Part shown: positions 29,001 through 37,865 of the stretch, in pieces
Layout of the letters: the number at the start of each line of letters is the position of its first letter
Position numbering within the stretch: position 1 is the stretch's first letter
Source of the DNA: Falsiroseomonas frigidaquae
GTDB lineage: Bacteria; Pseudomonadota; Alphaproteobacteria; Acetobacterales; Acetobacteraceae
Length of the DNA: 64,000 nucleotides
Direction: 5' to 3'
Assembly: GCF_012163145.1 (NCBI RefSeq)
Contig: NZ_JAAVTX010000011.1
Coordinates: 1-64,000 of the forward strand
The notes under the pieces: model-generated
The model's input: only the letters and a program-made list of their open reading frames with translations
Told to the model about the DNA's origin: nothing
Databases searched by the model: none
Made by a program: the position numbers and the translations under genes

Positions 29001-30680
29001 GATCGCCTGTTCCAGCGCGGCTTCCAGCAGCATCTCCTGCGGGTCGCCGCCCGATGCCCTGATGCCGAGCCCAGTCGCCTCCTCCGACAGCACCTGGCGG
29101 ACGAAGACGGCGAAGGAGACCGGGGCGGTGCCCAGCGCGTCCCGCATCGCCTCGGGCGGCGTCCCCGGCGCCGGGCGCGGCACCCGGCCGATGCCACCGC
29201 GCCACCAGCCGCGCGCACGCCGCAGTATCTGCGCGAGGCCCTTCTCGAAGGCGTCGCCCGGCGTGGCCACCCAGGGCCCGTCCAGCGCGCCGGCCGGCAG
29301 CAGGCCATAGGGCTGGTGGCCGATGCGCAGCGTCGGCAGCGGTCCGCGTCCCCGGACGTGGTCGCGGTGCAGCCTCCGTCCCGCCTCCCGCATGTCATCG
29401 GACAGCGCGGCGCCAGCCTGGCCGACGCTGTTGATCCGGTCGAGGAAGCTACCCCAGCTGGCGTTCCACAGGGCGGTATTGGCCGCCCGCGCCGCCGGCT
29501 GCTCCCGCGCCTCCGCCCCCTCCAGCCCGGCGAGCACGGCGGGATCGAGACCGAGCGCCGCGGCCAGCACCGCCGCCGCGCTGCCCTCGGCCACGGCCGG
29601 CGGGTCGAGCGCGGGGCGCTGCGGGTCGGGCCGGCGCTGCCAGGCGGCACGCGCCGCCTCCCCGTTATTGGTCGGCGTGCCCTGCCGCACCAGCGCGAGG
29701 CCGGCGCCGAAGCGGTGCGCGCGCAGCAGGTCGGTCAGCTCCGCGGCCGCTTCCTCCGCACCGAGGCTACGACGCAGGCCAAAGGCGAAAAGCTGGTCCA
29801 CCGGCGCGCCGCGCCGCGCCAGCGGCACCGTCACCGCCAGCCCCAATTCCAGCGCACGCTCATAATCCGCGATCCATTCGGTGCCGGGGGCGAGCCGCAC
29901 GCCGCCGGCCTCCACCAGCGTCGCCTCCTCGGTCGGCACCAGGGCGGCGGGGAGCAGCGCGGGGATCTGGTTGCCGGTGGCCTCGGAGGGCTGGCCAGCC
30001 TGCAGGGCGACCACGCGGAACCGGTCCGGCAGCAGCCGGGCCGCGCCACCGATTCCCGCCGGTGCCAGGGTCGCCGGGAAAGCGGGGGCCTCGGTGGCGC
30101 GCGCGGCGAGGTTGGCGGGGCGCGTCGCCTCCCCCACCCAGGCCGCCCGGGCCCGCCCGACCCGCTCCACCAGGCCGCGCCAGGCGGCTTCCTGCTCCGC
30201 CTCCGCCCCGCGCCAGGCGGCGGTCCACCAGGCGAGGCCGGCGGCGCGCTCGGCCTCGGACAGCCCGCGCTCGAGCCTGTCCACATGGACGTCGTCCGGG
30301 AACAGCCGCACGCGCAGCGCGGTGCGGTCGGCGGTGTAGCGCGTCTCGATCCGCACCGGCAGCAGCAGCAGCGGCACGGCCGGATCGGCGTCGCAGGGAT
30401 CGATCCGTGCGCCAAGCTGGCCGAGGGCGAGGCGTGCCGCCTCCTCCAGCCGCAGCCGGTCCGTCACCTGGGCGGCGGCGGCGGCGCGCAGGCCCTGGCG
30501 GGCATCCAGCGCCGCCCTGGCCCCCGCAAGGTTCCCCGCCGCCAGGCTGTGCGCCAGCCCCGCCTCCGTGGCCCCGGCCTGCGCCCCCAGGTCGCGGGCA
30601 CGGGCAAGCGCGGTGTCGCGGTCCACGGCCTGCTGCCGGGCGGCGGCGCGCAGGGCTTCGAGGGATGGGTCCTCCGGCAT
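26031..30680 (-). CDS. Giant conserved protein of the DUF6603-associated operon (third gene)
   Basis: A 1549-residue, Ala-rich, largely helical protein with no signal peptide or obvious membrane segment. An N-terminal coiled-coil-like region (about residues 1-90) is followed by VPLLLLPVRIETRYT and, near residue 455, LPTLRIGHQPYGLLPAG, both of which look like conserved family motifs, not low complexity. No catalytic motif was recognised. It starts 6 bp after the preceding gene stop and overlaps the next start by 4 bp. The opposite strand carries a 2713-codon open frame across this and the next gene; that is a shadow caused by high GC content. Confidence 0.85.
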   Translation of the reverse strand: MPEDPSLEALRAAARQQAVDRDTALARARDLGAQAGATEAGLAHSLAAGNLAGARAALDARQGLRAAAAAQVTDRLRLEEAARLALGQLGARIDPCDADPAVPLLLLPVRIETRYTADRTALRVRLFPDDVHVDRLERGLSEAERAAGLAWWTAAWRGAEAEQEAAWRGLVERVGRARAAWVGEATRPANLAARATEAPAFPATLAPAGIGGAARLLPDRFRVVALQAGQPSEATGNQIPALLPAALVPTEEATLVEAGGVRLAPGTEWIADYERALELGLAVTVPLARRGAPVDQLFAFGLRRSLGAEEAAAELTDLLRAHRFGAGLALVRQGTPTNNGEAARAAWQRRPDPQRPALDPPAVAEGSAAAVLAAALGLDPAVLAGLEGAEAREQPAARAANTALWNASWGSFLDRINSVGQAGAALSDDMREAGRRLHRDHVRGRGPLPTLRIGHQPYGLLPAGALDGPWVATPGDAFEKGLAQILRRARGWWRGGIGRVPRPAPGTPPEAMRDALGTAPVSFAVFVRQVLSEEATGLGIRASGGDPQEMLLEAALEQAIWHDLVNLSSPRSRIGFLGRQDRHLPLPHVAEDDPAFIAALLEQRAGQPNSLLQALLAISMDAALLEVRATAGQRVMEVFNRVAPTLDPPLRERVAGLARRVESIAPQVAPVAAAETLAAVAAELRVASGIAERPTLRAFQPVATTTSSFAELATQAKSSGVAATFDRFALQGWFEAQARMAELRGALAELAQVPLDQRRLLLSETLDTASHRLDAWVTALVERRRVAMRAARPRGVQIGAYGWVEGIVPGRGRQADGGFIHAPSLAHAATAGVLRSAWMQQQAAGGEGAFAIDLGSMRVRRALELIDGMRQGQPLGALLGYRVERVMHEGGAARLVRSLRAVAPLTQGRLTDRDAAADEAGRAAQEAVAAANVVDGVLLVTGWNAEAVVARLSQRPADNPYLTGDWPPVSAAERATLERAVAEAQDALDAVGDLLMAESVHQLVQGNLARAGAALDAAGNGEAPAPVPQVVTTPAEGLPVAHRLMLGVLGAPPAPAAGWDASRPRAAAEPALEAWAAARLGDPATIVVGAAADGTPLTLAAAGRAALDLLYDAADRAGFDQRLRAALPDLPPEAPLAEAPKPGWAPGLRAIGDVHALATALRGLLSAGRPALPIDLGVPNLPVARQVDPAWLSAAEARLRAALAGLEDRAEALDSQIEAGAPAAQVRDAMEGLAGFGIVAPGFSRADVLAGGGGDLGAVAELALAEAARRIGTAEAALARPASAASLAEAAEAIFGEGFRLLPMLAPAPAADGWDEALAAPPPGATRAAARRWLADAASVRDGARRLAEAILLAEVTGAPPMLRIAQQAGPGPEPPARWIGLPLGEGEPTPGTPVVAWMLDLLGAPDPAASVGALVLDEWVETLPLRARAGAPKPGEPPPAPRPRVTTGVAFHAAAPNARAPNAWLLAVPPDPARRWDSAALLTTLRETLELAKLRGVVLEHTVGAAALLPALYTRTASLQGEPVLRLGALAGRIIKTGPITAMKEANR

Positions 30681-30686
30681 GGCGCA

Positions 30687-33600
30687 TCACTCCGGGCGGG
30701 CGGGCGCGAGCAGCTTCCGCGCGTCGAATGCCGCGCGGACGGGGCTCTGGAGCAGGATGCGGGCGGTGCTCGCGGCATCGGCGCCCCAGGCGAGGCTGGC
30801 CGGCGCGCCGCCCGGATTGGCCAGGCCCGCCACGGCGCCAGGTGCCCCGGCGGCCAGGAACGGCCCCGCTGCTGCCATCGGCAGGGCGCCCCAGGACAGC
30901 GCATTCATGTTGCGCGGCGGCGGAGTGCGCCGGCCGGGCGCCGGCGCGTCCTCCGGCGGCAGGTCGAGGCCGAAGCGCGGGCCGGTCGGAGGCTCCGCCA
31001 GCACGAACCACCATCGGGAGGCGGGTGCCGTGATCTCCTCCACCGTCAGGTCGAAGCCGACCAGCAGGAGGTCCGGCGGCAGCGGCGCCTGGAACACCAC
31101 GCGGCCCTTCTGGCCAGGGCCGGGCGGGGCGCCGAGCACGGGGCGGCCGGCCGCATCCGGTGCCGGCTGCGCCTCGATCGCCAGCGCCAGGACATCCGGG
31201 AAGCGGCGCACCAGCTCCGCCCGGATCGCCAGCACGACGATTGCCTTGGCATCCTCCGCCGCCAGATGCGACCCGAGCGGGGTGGCGCCGAAGCGGTGGA
31301 TCTCGGCCTTCAGCTCATCCTGCCCGCCATCCCAGAAGCGGCGGAAATAGGTGCCGCGCTGGTCCGTTGGGTAGCCGCGCCACAGCAACTCCCGCCCCAT
31401 CTCGTCCGACAGGCCGAGCAGGAAGGCTTCGGTGAAGGCCGGGTTGGTGGTCAGCAGCGTGACGAAATCGGTCTCCGCGAGCGCGCCAAGGCCGGGCACC
31501 AGCCAGTCCCGGTCATAGGCCTCGAGCGCCTGGTACATCGGCCGGTCGAAGCGCGGCGCCGCCATGATGGGGTTCAGCATGCCGTCATCGAACCAGCCCG
31601 CTGGCAGCGCACCCGGCCGCAGCGTCAGCCGCCCGAGCAGCGCCGCCGTCGCGGTGCGCGCCGGCGCCACGGCGTCCAGCAGCGCACCGCGATCGAGGGC
31701 GGCCGGGGCGCGATCCGGCAGCGTCGCCAAGACGCCGATGCCGCCGCCCTGCGCCAGGGCGGAAACGGCGTCGGCGATCTGCCGGAAGGGCGCCGGCGCC
31801 CGTTCCGCCAGCACGGCCTCGACCTGGCGGGAGGCGCGGGTGTCGAAGCGCTCCGCGAGCGGCAGGCGGATGGTGGCGGCGGCTTCGGGTGCCGGGGGAG
31901 CGCGCTCCGCGACCACTGCGCCACCGAGGTCCAGCCCGCCGACGAGGGCCTCCCGCCGCAGCCGCCCGGTCGCGCTCAGGGAAAGCTGCGCGGCGGCCGG
32001 GGCGGGCGCCGCGAAAGCGGAGCCGGAGCGCGTGGTGGCAAGGGAAGGTCCCGGCGCCACCGCGGCCCCGCGGCGCAGCATCAGCCTTTCGTCGAGGCGC
32101 CCGCCGAGGCCGCCGCCGACCGGCGGCACGCGGATGCCGCCGGGGGTGCCCAGCGGCGCACCGCCAAGATCACCCGGCCGCGTCTGCGGCACGCTGGCCG
32201 GCGCGCGCTCGATGCGCAATTCGTCCCGCCGCTGGGGCGAGACCATCAGCGGCACGCGCGCCTCCAGGCCGCGCAGCACCACCGTTGCGCGAACCGAGAC
32301 GGCGCCGATACCGGCCGCGGCGATGCCGGACAGGATGGGGGCCAGGGATTCGACCCGCGCCGGCTCCACCGTGGCGTCGCGCGGCATCGCCTGCTCGACC
32401 AGCGCGGCGATGCGCTCCGCGGCCTGCATTCGCAGGTCGAGCCCGCCCTGCGGAACCGCCCAGCCGGCGGCCGGCGACTGCAGGCGGTCCACCACGCCGG
32501 GGCGGGCCGTGCCGGCCACCAGACGGTCCAGCGCGGGGGCGAGCTGCGCGTCACTTCCCACCCGGAAGGCGCGCCGCAACGTTTCCCGCGGCAGCGCCTC
32601 GATCGCGGCGCGGGACAGGCCGCCGACACCGTCGAGCGGCGCGCGGGCCACGCGCATGTCACGCAGCGCGCCGGCCTCGGCCACCATCGCGCGCGCGGCG
32701 CCGAGCTGCGAGGGCTGCCGCACCAGCGGCCCACCAAGGCGGACGGCGCGCCGGAACGCCGCGGTCATCGCGGCGGGCGGCGTCGCGCTGCCTTCCAGCA
32801 TCCCATGCACGGTCAGCGGCCCTGCGGCGACGCGGATCTGGCCCTGCACGCCACGCAGCACCTGCGCCAGGTCGCCGAGCGGCAGCTTCGCAACATGCCG
32901 CCGGTGCACGGCCCCGGCAACGAAGCGGCCGAACTGCATGCGGGTGATGCGCGCATTTGCCTGGCGCAGCGCACCCACCTGCAGCCAGGCCGCCTCCATC
33001 AGCGCTTCCTGGTCACGCCGCACCACGCGGGTGCCGAGACCGGCGATGATGCGGTGGACCGGCGTGGTGTTGAGCTGCGCGAACCAGTCGGCGTCGGCCG
33101 CCGCGGTATCGCCGGGCGGCGCGCCGAAGACGGGGCCGAGCCGCGGCGCGCCGCGCTGGAACCGCGCATAGAGCCGCGGCCCGACAAGCGGCAGATCAGG
33201 GTCGCCACCGGCCTCCGCATCCAGCCTGCCGCGAAGCGCGTCGCGCGCCGCCGCATCCCAGGCGGCGCCTTCCGCCGGCACGTCATCCGGTGGCGGTGCA
33301 GGCGAGACAAGGGCGCAGCGCAGCACCTGCACGTCGCCCGGCGCGCCATCGGCCAGCGGCGCGAGGCCGCCGCCCGGCTCGGCGGCATCGAGCAGCCGGC
33401 GCCCGACCTTCCAGGGGGCAGGCACACCATGGATGCGCTTGGCGAGCTGCTCGAAATCGCCCGCCTCACCGGTTGCAAAGCGCCAGGCATGGTAGGCCGG
33501 CAGCAGGATCTCGGCATTGGCGTCGGTACCATCCGCGGCCCGGGTCCAGGCGGGGCCAAGGCTGCCGCCGGGCAGGCCGAGACCGGCCCGCGCGCCGCAG

Positions 33601-34289
33601 TCGAAGGCCGGCACCACGCAGGCGATCCAGGACCGGCCGGCGGCCAGGCGGCGCGGGCAGATCAGCCGCGAGAGGTTGGCCGGCGCATGCGCATCGGAAA
33701 GCCGGTCCGGGATCTCCCCCTCCGGCGGCTGCCCCGCCACCTGCGCATGTGCAAAGGCCCAGGCATCATCGAGCGGCTGCAACTCGCCGGCGAGCGTGCG
33801 CAACCGCTGCGGCAGGCCGGATGGCCCCGGCTCCAGCCTCGCGGCTCGCGCGTCGCAGACCACCAGCACGATCCAGGGCGGCAGCCGCCCGCCGGCCGGC
33901 GGACGTGGCGTGAAGAGCCAGGGCAACTCCGGCCGGTCGAACTCGACATGGGCGAGGAAATTCTCCTCGGCATCCACGCAGCCATCCTCCGGCACACGGC
34001 GGATGATCTGCTGCGGGTCGAGGCCGAGCACGTCGCCCGGGCCGCGCAGCGTCAGCGTCTTGCCCACGACGCGCTCACCGGTGGCATCCCGCACGGTGAC
34101 CGAGACGGCGACGGTGGCGCGCAGCGCATCGCCCTCCGGCGGCTGCAACGCGGCGGCGAGGCCGGAGCGGGCGTAGCCCACGAAGCTGTGGTCGCCGAGC
34201 CGCACCGCCTCGGGCCGGAAGGCGACGGCAGGCGCGATGCGCAATGCGTTCGGGACAAAGGTCGCGATGCCGCTGAGGGATCCGCTCAT
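30687..34289 (-). CDS. Giant conserved protein of the DUF6603-associated operon (second gene)
   Basis: A 1200-residue protein without signal peptide. The N-terminal 130 residues are beta-rich (VAVSVTVRDATGERVVGKTL), and a conserved-looking segment ELLWRGYPTDQRGTYFRRFWD lies near residue 970. The C-terminal part (PPDLLLVGFDLTVEEI, then a Trp-Trp-containing WWFVLAEPPTGPRFGLD) also looks conserved. I remember such segments from uncharacterised proteins of actinobacteria, myxobacteria and others, but know no function. The ATG at 34289 overlaps the TGA of the DUF6603 gene. The frame is open further upstream, but there it only shadows that gene. Confidence 0.85.
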   Translation of the reverse strand: MSGSLSGIATFVPNALRIAPAVAFRPEAVRLGDHSFVGYARSGLAAALQPPEGDALRATVAVSVTVRDATGERVVGKTLTLRGPGDVLGLDPQQIIRRVPEDGCVDAEENFLAHVEFDRPELPWLFTPRPPAGGRLPPWIVLVVCDARAARLEPGPSGLPQRLRTLAGELQPLDDAWAFAHAQVAGQPPEGEIPDRLSDAHAPANLSRLICPRRLAAGRSWIACVVPAFDCGARAGLGLPGGSLGPAWTRAADGTDANAEILLPAYHAWRFATGEAGDFEQLAKRIHGVPAPWKVGRRLLDAAEPGGGLAPLADGAPGDVQVLRCALVSPAPPPDDVPAEGAAWDAAARDALRGRLDAEAGGDPDLPLVGPRLYARFQRGAPRLGPVFGAPPGDTAAADADWFAQLNTTPVHRIIAGLGTRVVRRDQEALMEAAWLQVGALRQANARITRMQFGRFVAGAVHRRHVAKLPLGDLAQVLRGVQGQIRVAAGPLTVHGMLEGSATPPAAMTAAFRRAVRLGGPLVRQPSQLGAARAMVAEAGALRDMRVARAPLDGVGGLSRAAIEALPRETLRRAFRVGSDAQLAPALDRLVAGTARPGVVDRLQSPAAGWAVPQGGLDLRMQAAERIAALVEQAMPRDATVEPARVESLAPILSGIAAAGIGAVSVRATVVLRGLEARVPLMVSPQRRDELRIERAPASVPQTRPGDLGGAPLGTPGGIRVPPVGGGLGGRLDERLMLRRGAAVAPGPSLATTRSGSAFAAPAPAAAQLSLSATGRLRREALVGGLDLGGAVVAERAPPAPEAAATIRLPLAERFDTRASRQVEAVLAERAPAPFRQIADAVSALAQGGGIGVLATLPDRAPAALDRGALLDAVAPARTATAALLGRLTLRPGALPAGWFDDGMLNPIMAAPRFDRPMYQALEAYDRDWLVPGLGALAETDFVTLLTTNPAFTEAFLLGLSDEMGRELLWRGYPTDQRGTYFRRFWDGGQDELKAEIHRFGATPLGSHLAAEDAKAIVVLAIRAELVRRFPDVLALAIEAQPAPDAAGRPVLGAPPGPGQKGRVVFQAPLPPDLLLVGFDLTVEEITAPASRWWFVLAEPPTGPRFGLDLPPEDAPAPGRRTPPPRNMNALSWGALPMAAAGPFLAAGAPGAVAGLANPGGAPASLAWGADAASTARILLQSPVRAAFDARKLLAPARPE

Positions 34290-37255
34290 GCCGCCAGCCT
34301 CGCCCTGATGACCTGAAGGCCTTCCCGCTGCCCGACCGCCATGCCGCGCAGAAGGCGCCGCGCCGCCGATGTGGCCATGGCCGCCGGCACACCCTCCGCG
34401 CGCACCGAATCCGCCATCCGCGCGACGGTCGCGAGCCCGGCGTCGCCGAGGGCGATGCCTGCGTCCGGGGCGATGCCGATGGCGTAGGGGTTGACCCGTG
34501 CGCGCGCCGCGATGCCGACCGCGGCGGTGGCGAAGGCGTGCGGGGCGATCAGCCGGAGGTCCCACGCCGTGCGGCTGCCGGCCATGGCGTCATCATGCGG
34601 GAAGACCGTCTCCCAGGTCACCGCCGCCGACGCCACCGGACCAGGCTGCACCGCGCGCGTGGCGGCCAGCCGGATGCCGCAGGGGAAGGTCTCGAAATCC
34701 GGCCCACTCGCCTGGTCCTCGACGGCCATGTCGATGAACTGGCCAGGTGGAAAGGCGTCCGTCGCATGCGACAGCGCGGCCGCCTCGGCAACCCCGATGC
34801 GTGGCGCGTCGAGGTGGACGCGCGGGGCCAGCACGGGATTGCCGCCGATGCGGTCGATCTCGGTCTCCAGCGGCACCGACAACTGCCGCGCCTCCAGCGC
34901 GCCCAGCGGGTGGACCAGCAGCGGCGTGATTTCATCCGACCGCAGCCGCACCAGTGATTCCGCGCCGGCCGGCAGACGCGGCGTCCAGGCCGCATCCGCC
35001 TCCAGCGCCTGCGCCACCACCTGCATGGGCGATATGGCGGGCGCCGCGACGGCTTCCTCCGCGCCCCAGGTGATCGGCCCGATATCGATCGGGATGTCCC
35101 ACCACAGGATCTCGATGCTCGCCCGGCCTTCAAGGCGCCAGGGCGCGGTGCCGGAGATCTCGCCACGGAAGCTGACGCCGAGCAGGGTTTCGCCGAACAC
35201 CTTGACCTCGAGCCCGGCATCGATGCGGCAGACGAAGCGGAAGCGTGGCGCCCATTCGAACAGCGCATCCACCGCGAGCCAGGCGCGTGCCTCGGCAGGC
35301 CCCACCTTGGCGCGCAGGGTGAAGCTGCCGCCGAATTGCAGGGTGCTGGCGGTGATCGCGAAATAGCCCTCGGCGCGCAGCGTGATCCAGGGCAGCGGCG
35401 GTGAGACCTCGATCGCGATGCGCTTCAGATCGGCAAGCTCGGGCGGAGCCTCGAAGCCGGGAAAGAAGCCGCCGATCGAGATGGCGAAGATCTCCTCATC
35501 CGCCCAGCGAACCAGCAGGCCGAGGTCGCCATTGACCGTCGCGGTCGCAAGCTTCGAGTTGATCAGGCTGGCGCGCGCCAGAAGATAGTCGTCCGAGAAT
35601 TCCGCGAAGAACTCCGCGCGAAGGTCGACGATGCGCAGGCGATCCGGCGTCTCCGCCGTCGGCACGCCCACCTGCAGCGCGCCGAGCAGCACGATGCGCG
35701 GATCGGGCAGCGCGAGCACCAGCCCGACCTTCGCCTTCACGAAGCCGGCCTGCGAACCCCAGCCGAGTTCAGCGATGGGACCCACGACAAAGCCGCCGGG
35801 CTGCGGAGGGAAGATCGTCTTGATGCGGTCGAGAATGCCTGGCGCGGCCTGCACCGGATCGTCGGGGAACAGCAAGGTGCCGATCGCGCCGTTGCGGATG
35901 CCGGCGCGCAGCGCCTCCGTATCCAGGCGCCGCTCCAGCGCCAGAATGCCGCCGAGGCCGCCGAGGGTGAAGCCGAAGCCGAGCTCGATGCGCGGCGCGA
36001 AGCGCACGCCGAGCACGACGACGAGCGAGAAGGGTTCCGTGCCGATCAGGCATATGGCGGTAACACCGAACTTCGCGAAGGTGAGGTCGAGCACGCCGCC
36101 GTATTCGCCCGCGTCCTCATCGTGGCGCAGGAAGCCGCCGCCACGCACGATGCCGGCCTCGATGCGGATGCCGGCGGCATGCGGCGGGCGTGGGCGGACC
36201 TCGATGGGTGCGTCGCCGCCGCGCCAGGTCAGCACGGCGCCGACGCCCTCGGCGACGATGCCGACCGCATCGCCCATGCGCCCGGCAACGGTCGCCATCA
36301 GGTCGATGCGCCCGGAATCCGGCGGAGCCTCCTCTTCCGGCGGGCGGGCGATGGCAAGTTCGCGCAGCTCAAGCCCCGGGAAGGCGAAGCGCACAGGCAG
36401 CGTGAGGCGGCGGTCCGCGCCCGCGCCGAAGGTGAGGCCGTTGGTGGTGTCGAGCGTGACGGCGGTGGGCTCGGTGTCGGCCGTCGGCGCCTGGCCCGGG
36501 ATGATCTTCTGCAGCAGCTTGTCGCCGCGCAGCCCGGCCTTGATGCGCGCCTTGACCAGCACGCCGAGCGTCGCGCGATCGGCGAAGCTGAAGAACCCCT
36601 CGACCACCGCACCATCGAGCGTGATCGGACCCAGCGCGGTCGATCCGGTGGCTTCGAGCAGCACGGCCAGCCGCTTGCCGGGCTGGTCCCAGCTCAGCCG
36701 CGTCCCGATGGCACGGCTGGCACCGTCGAGACCGAGCACGCTGTTGCAGAGGCTGTCGAAACCCTTGGCGGCATCCTGTGCGAGGCCGCGGAACGGCGCG
36801 ATCCACGGCTCCTTGATGCCCTTGATCGCAGCGCGCAGCGGGGCCTTTGCGGCCTCCTCCGGCTCACGCGCCGCGGCGGCGTCGGCAAGGTCGTCGATGG
36901 CGCGGCCCAGCGCGTCAATCACAACGCCCAGTTCCGTCGCCGCACGCATCGCGGCCTCGGCGGTGAAGGGGTCGGTGCCAAGTTCCGTGGCCATCCTGCC
37001 AACCGCGGCCGCCGCCGCCTTGGCCTCATCCTCCACCGCGGCGATGAGGGGCTTCACTTCCTCGGCCAGCGCGGCGATCTGTTCCTTCAGCTCCTTCAGG
37101 CGCTGCTTGACGCCCGGATCATCCTCCTCGCCGTCAAAGAGCGATGTGACGAGCGAACCGGTGTCACGGAACGTGGACTGGGTAAGGTCCCCGGCGCGGC
37201 CATGGGCAAAGGCCAGCATGCCCTTCGACATGGCGTGCCAGATGTCGTCAGCCAT
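34286..37255 (-). CDS. DUF6603-type giant protein (first gene of operon)
   Basis: A 989-residue protein. Residues about 1-180 are helical with a coiled-coil-like part (KQRLKELKEQIAALAEEVK). The central region matches my memory of DUF6603: a glycine-rich GFGFTLGGLGGILALERR, then LRAGIRNG, LLFPDDP, FPPQPGGFVVGPIAELGWG and LVLALPDPRIVLLGALQVGVP. After it come many amphipathic beta-strands (for example LEVKVFGETLLGVSFRGEISG) ending around an IPIDIGPITWG segment. Such alternating strands without a signal peptide suggest a long beta-rich groove or shell and not a classical outer-membrane porin, but this is inference. The start has GGGAGGCG at good distance. It leads a four-gene coupled operon. Confidence 0.85.
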   Translation of the reverse strand: MADDIWHAMSKGMLAFAHGRAGDLTQSTFRDTGSLVTSLFDGEEDDPGVKQRLKELKEQIAALAEEVKPLIAAVEDEAKAAAAAVGRMATELGTDPFTAEAAMRAATELGVVIDALGRAIDDLADAAAAREPEEAAKAPLRAAIKGIKEPWIAPFRGLAQDAAKGFDSLCNSVLGLDGASRAIGTRLSWDQPGKRLAVLLEATGSTALGPITLDGAVVEGFFSFADRATLGVLVKARIKAGLRGDKLLQKIIPGQAPTADTEPTAVTLDTTNGLTFGAGADRRLTLPVRFAFPGLELRELAIARPPEEEAPPDSGRIDLMATVAGRMGDAVGIVAEGVGAVLTWRGGDAPIEVRPRPPHAAGIRIEAGIVRGGGFLRHDEDAGEYGGVLDLTFAKFGVTAICLIGTEPFSLVVVLGVRFAPRIELGFGFTLGGLGGILALERRLDTEALRAGIRNGAIGTLLFPDDPVQAAPGILDRIKTIFPPQPGGFVVGPIAELGWGSQAGFVKAKVGLVLALPDPRIVLLGALQVGVPTAETPDRLRIVDLRAEFFAEFSDDYLLARASLINSKLATATVNGDLGLLVRWADEEIFAISIGGFFPGFEAPPELADLKRIAIEVSPPLPWITLRAEGYFAITASTLQFGGSFTLRAKVGPAEARAWLAVDALFEWAPRFRFVCRIDAGLEVKVFGETLLGVSFRGEISGTAPWRLEGRASIEILWWDIPIDIGPITWGAEEAVAAPAISPMQVVAQALEADAAWTPRLPAGAESLVRLRSDEITPLLVHPLGALEARQLSVPLETEIDRIGGNPVLAPRVHLDAPRIGVAEAAALSHATDAFPPGQFIDMAVEDQASGPDFETFPCGIRLAATRAVQPGPVASAAVTWETVFPHDDAMAGSRTAWDLRLIAPHAFATAAVGIAARARVNPYAIGIAPDAGIALGDAGLATVARMADSVRAEGVPAAMATSAARRLLRGMAVGQREGLQVIRARLAA

Positions 37256-37865
37256 CCGCGCCTCCCGCTTGAGCTCGCCTCGTTCGGAGGCGTCGCCTGA
37301 ATCGCCTCCGCTTCGAACGTCTGCGCTGCCTCAGGGAAGCTCGGAGCGAACGCCGAATAAGGCCGCTTCGTCAACAAGATTAAAATCTGACTCATGCCTC
37401 CATTCTGACGGATCTACATTCTGTTGACTGGATTATCGACAATACACCGAGCAAATCGGGATCTTTATCTTCGGTCCACGTCAGTTGATCCCAGCGCCTG
37501 TCTGGAGTCCGGATTCAACCTAAAGGGGCTTTGCGGCCAGCCGCAGAAGCATGCTGCGGATCGTCGCCATGCGGACGAAGGCCGCGACGATGCGGCGGTG
37601 CCGTCCTTGCCTTCTGGCTGTCGATGATCGCCGCGATCGGACCTGGACATTCCCGCAACGTCTGAGCGGATCAGCGAAGAAGGTCGCCCGGTCGCACCGC
37701 ATCGCCGGCCGGATCATGACCGGGAACGGCACGGATCACGCCAGATGCCCGACACTTGCCGCGCATCAAGGCAAAGGCTGCCGTGCCGGCGCAGAGATGG
37801 AGTCGCGCGATGTGATCAGGTTCTTATCGAAGAACTGTCATGACCGCGCTGTATGGTGATTTTGC
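37256..37865. other. AT-richer intergenic region with probable divergent promoters
   Basis: A 610-bp stretch between the DUF6603 operon (minus) and the MgtE-like gene (plus). The part about 37360-37470 is clearly less GC-rich than anything nearby, as expected for promoters. On the minus strand a TTGTCG element near 37434 is followed, about 18 bases on, by TGTAGA; this is a weak sigma70-like candidate. No protein-coding frame is convincing. I see no recognisable magnesium riboswitch in front of the MgtE-like gene. Confidence 0.4.

Noticed and set aside
26175-34316. 2713-codon plus-strand open frame
   Set aside because: It lies opposite two coupled minus-strand genes with conserved motifs and ribosome-coupled starts; its translation is Arg/Gly/Gln-rich without domains, a typical GC-rich antisense shadow.
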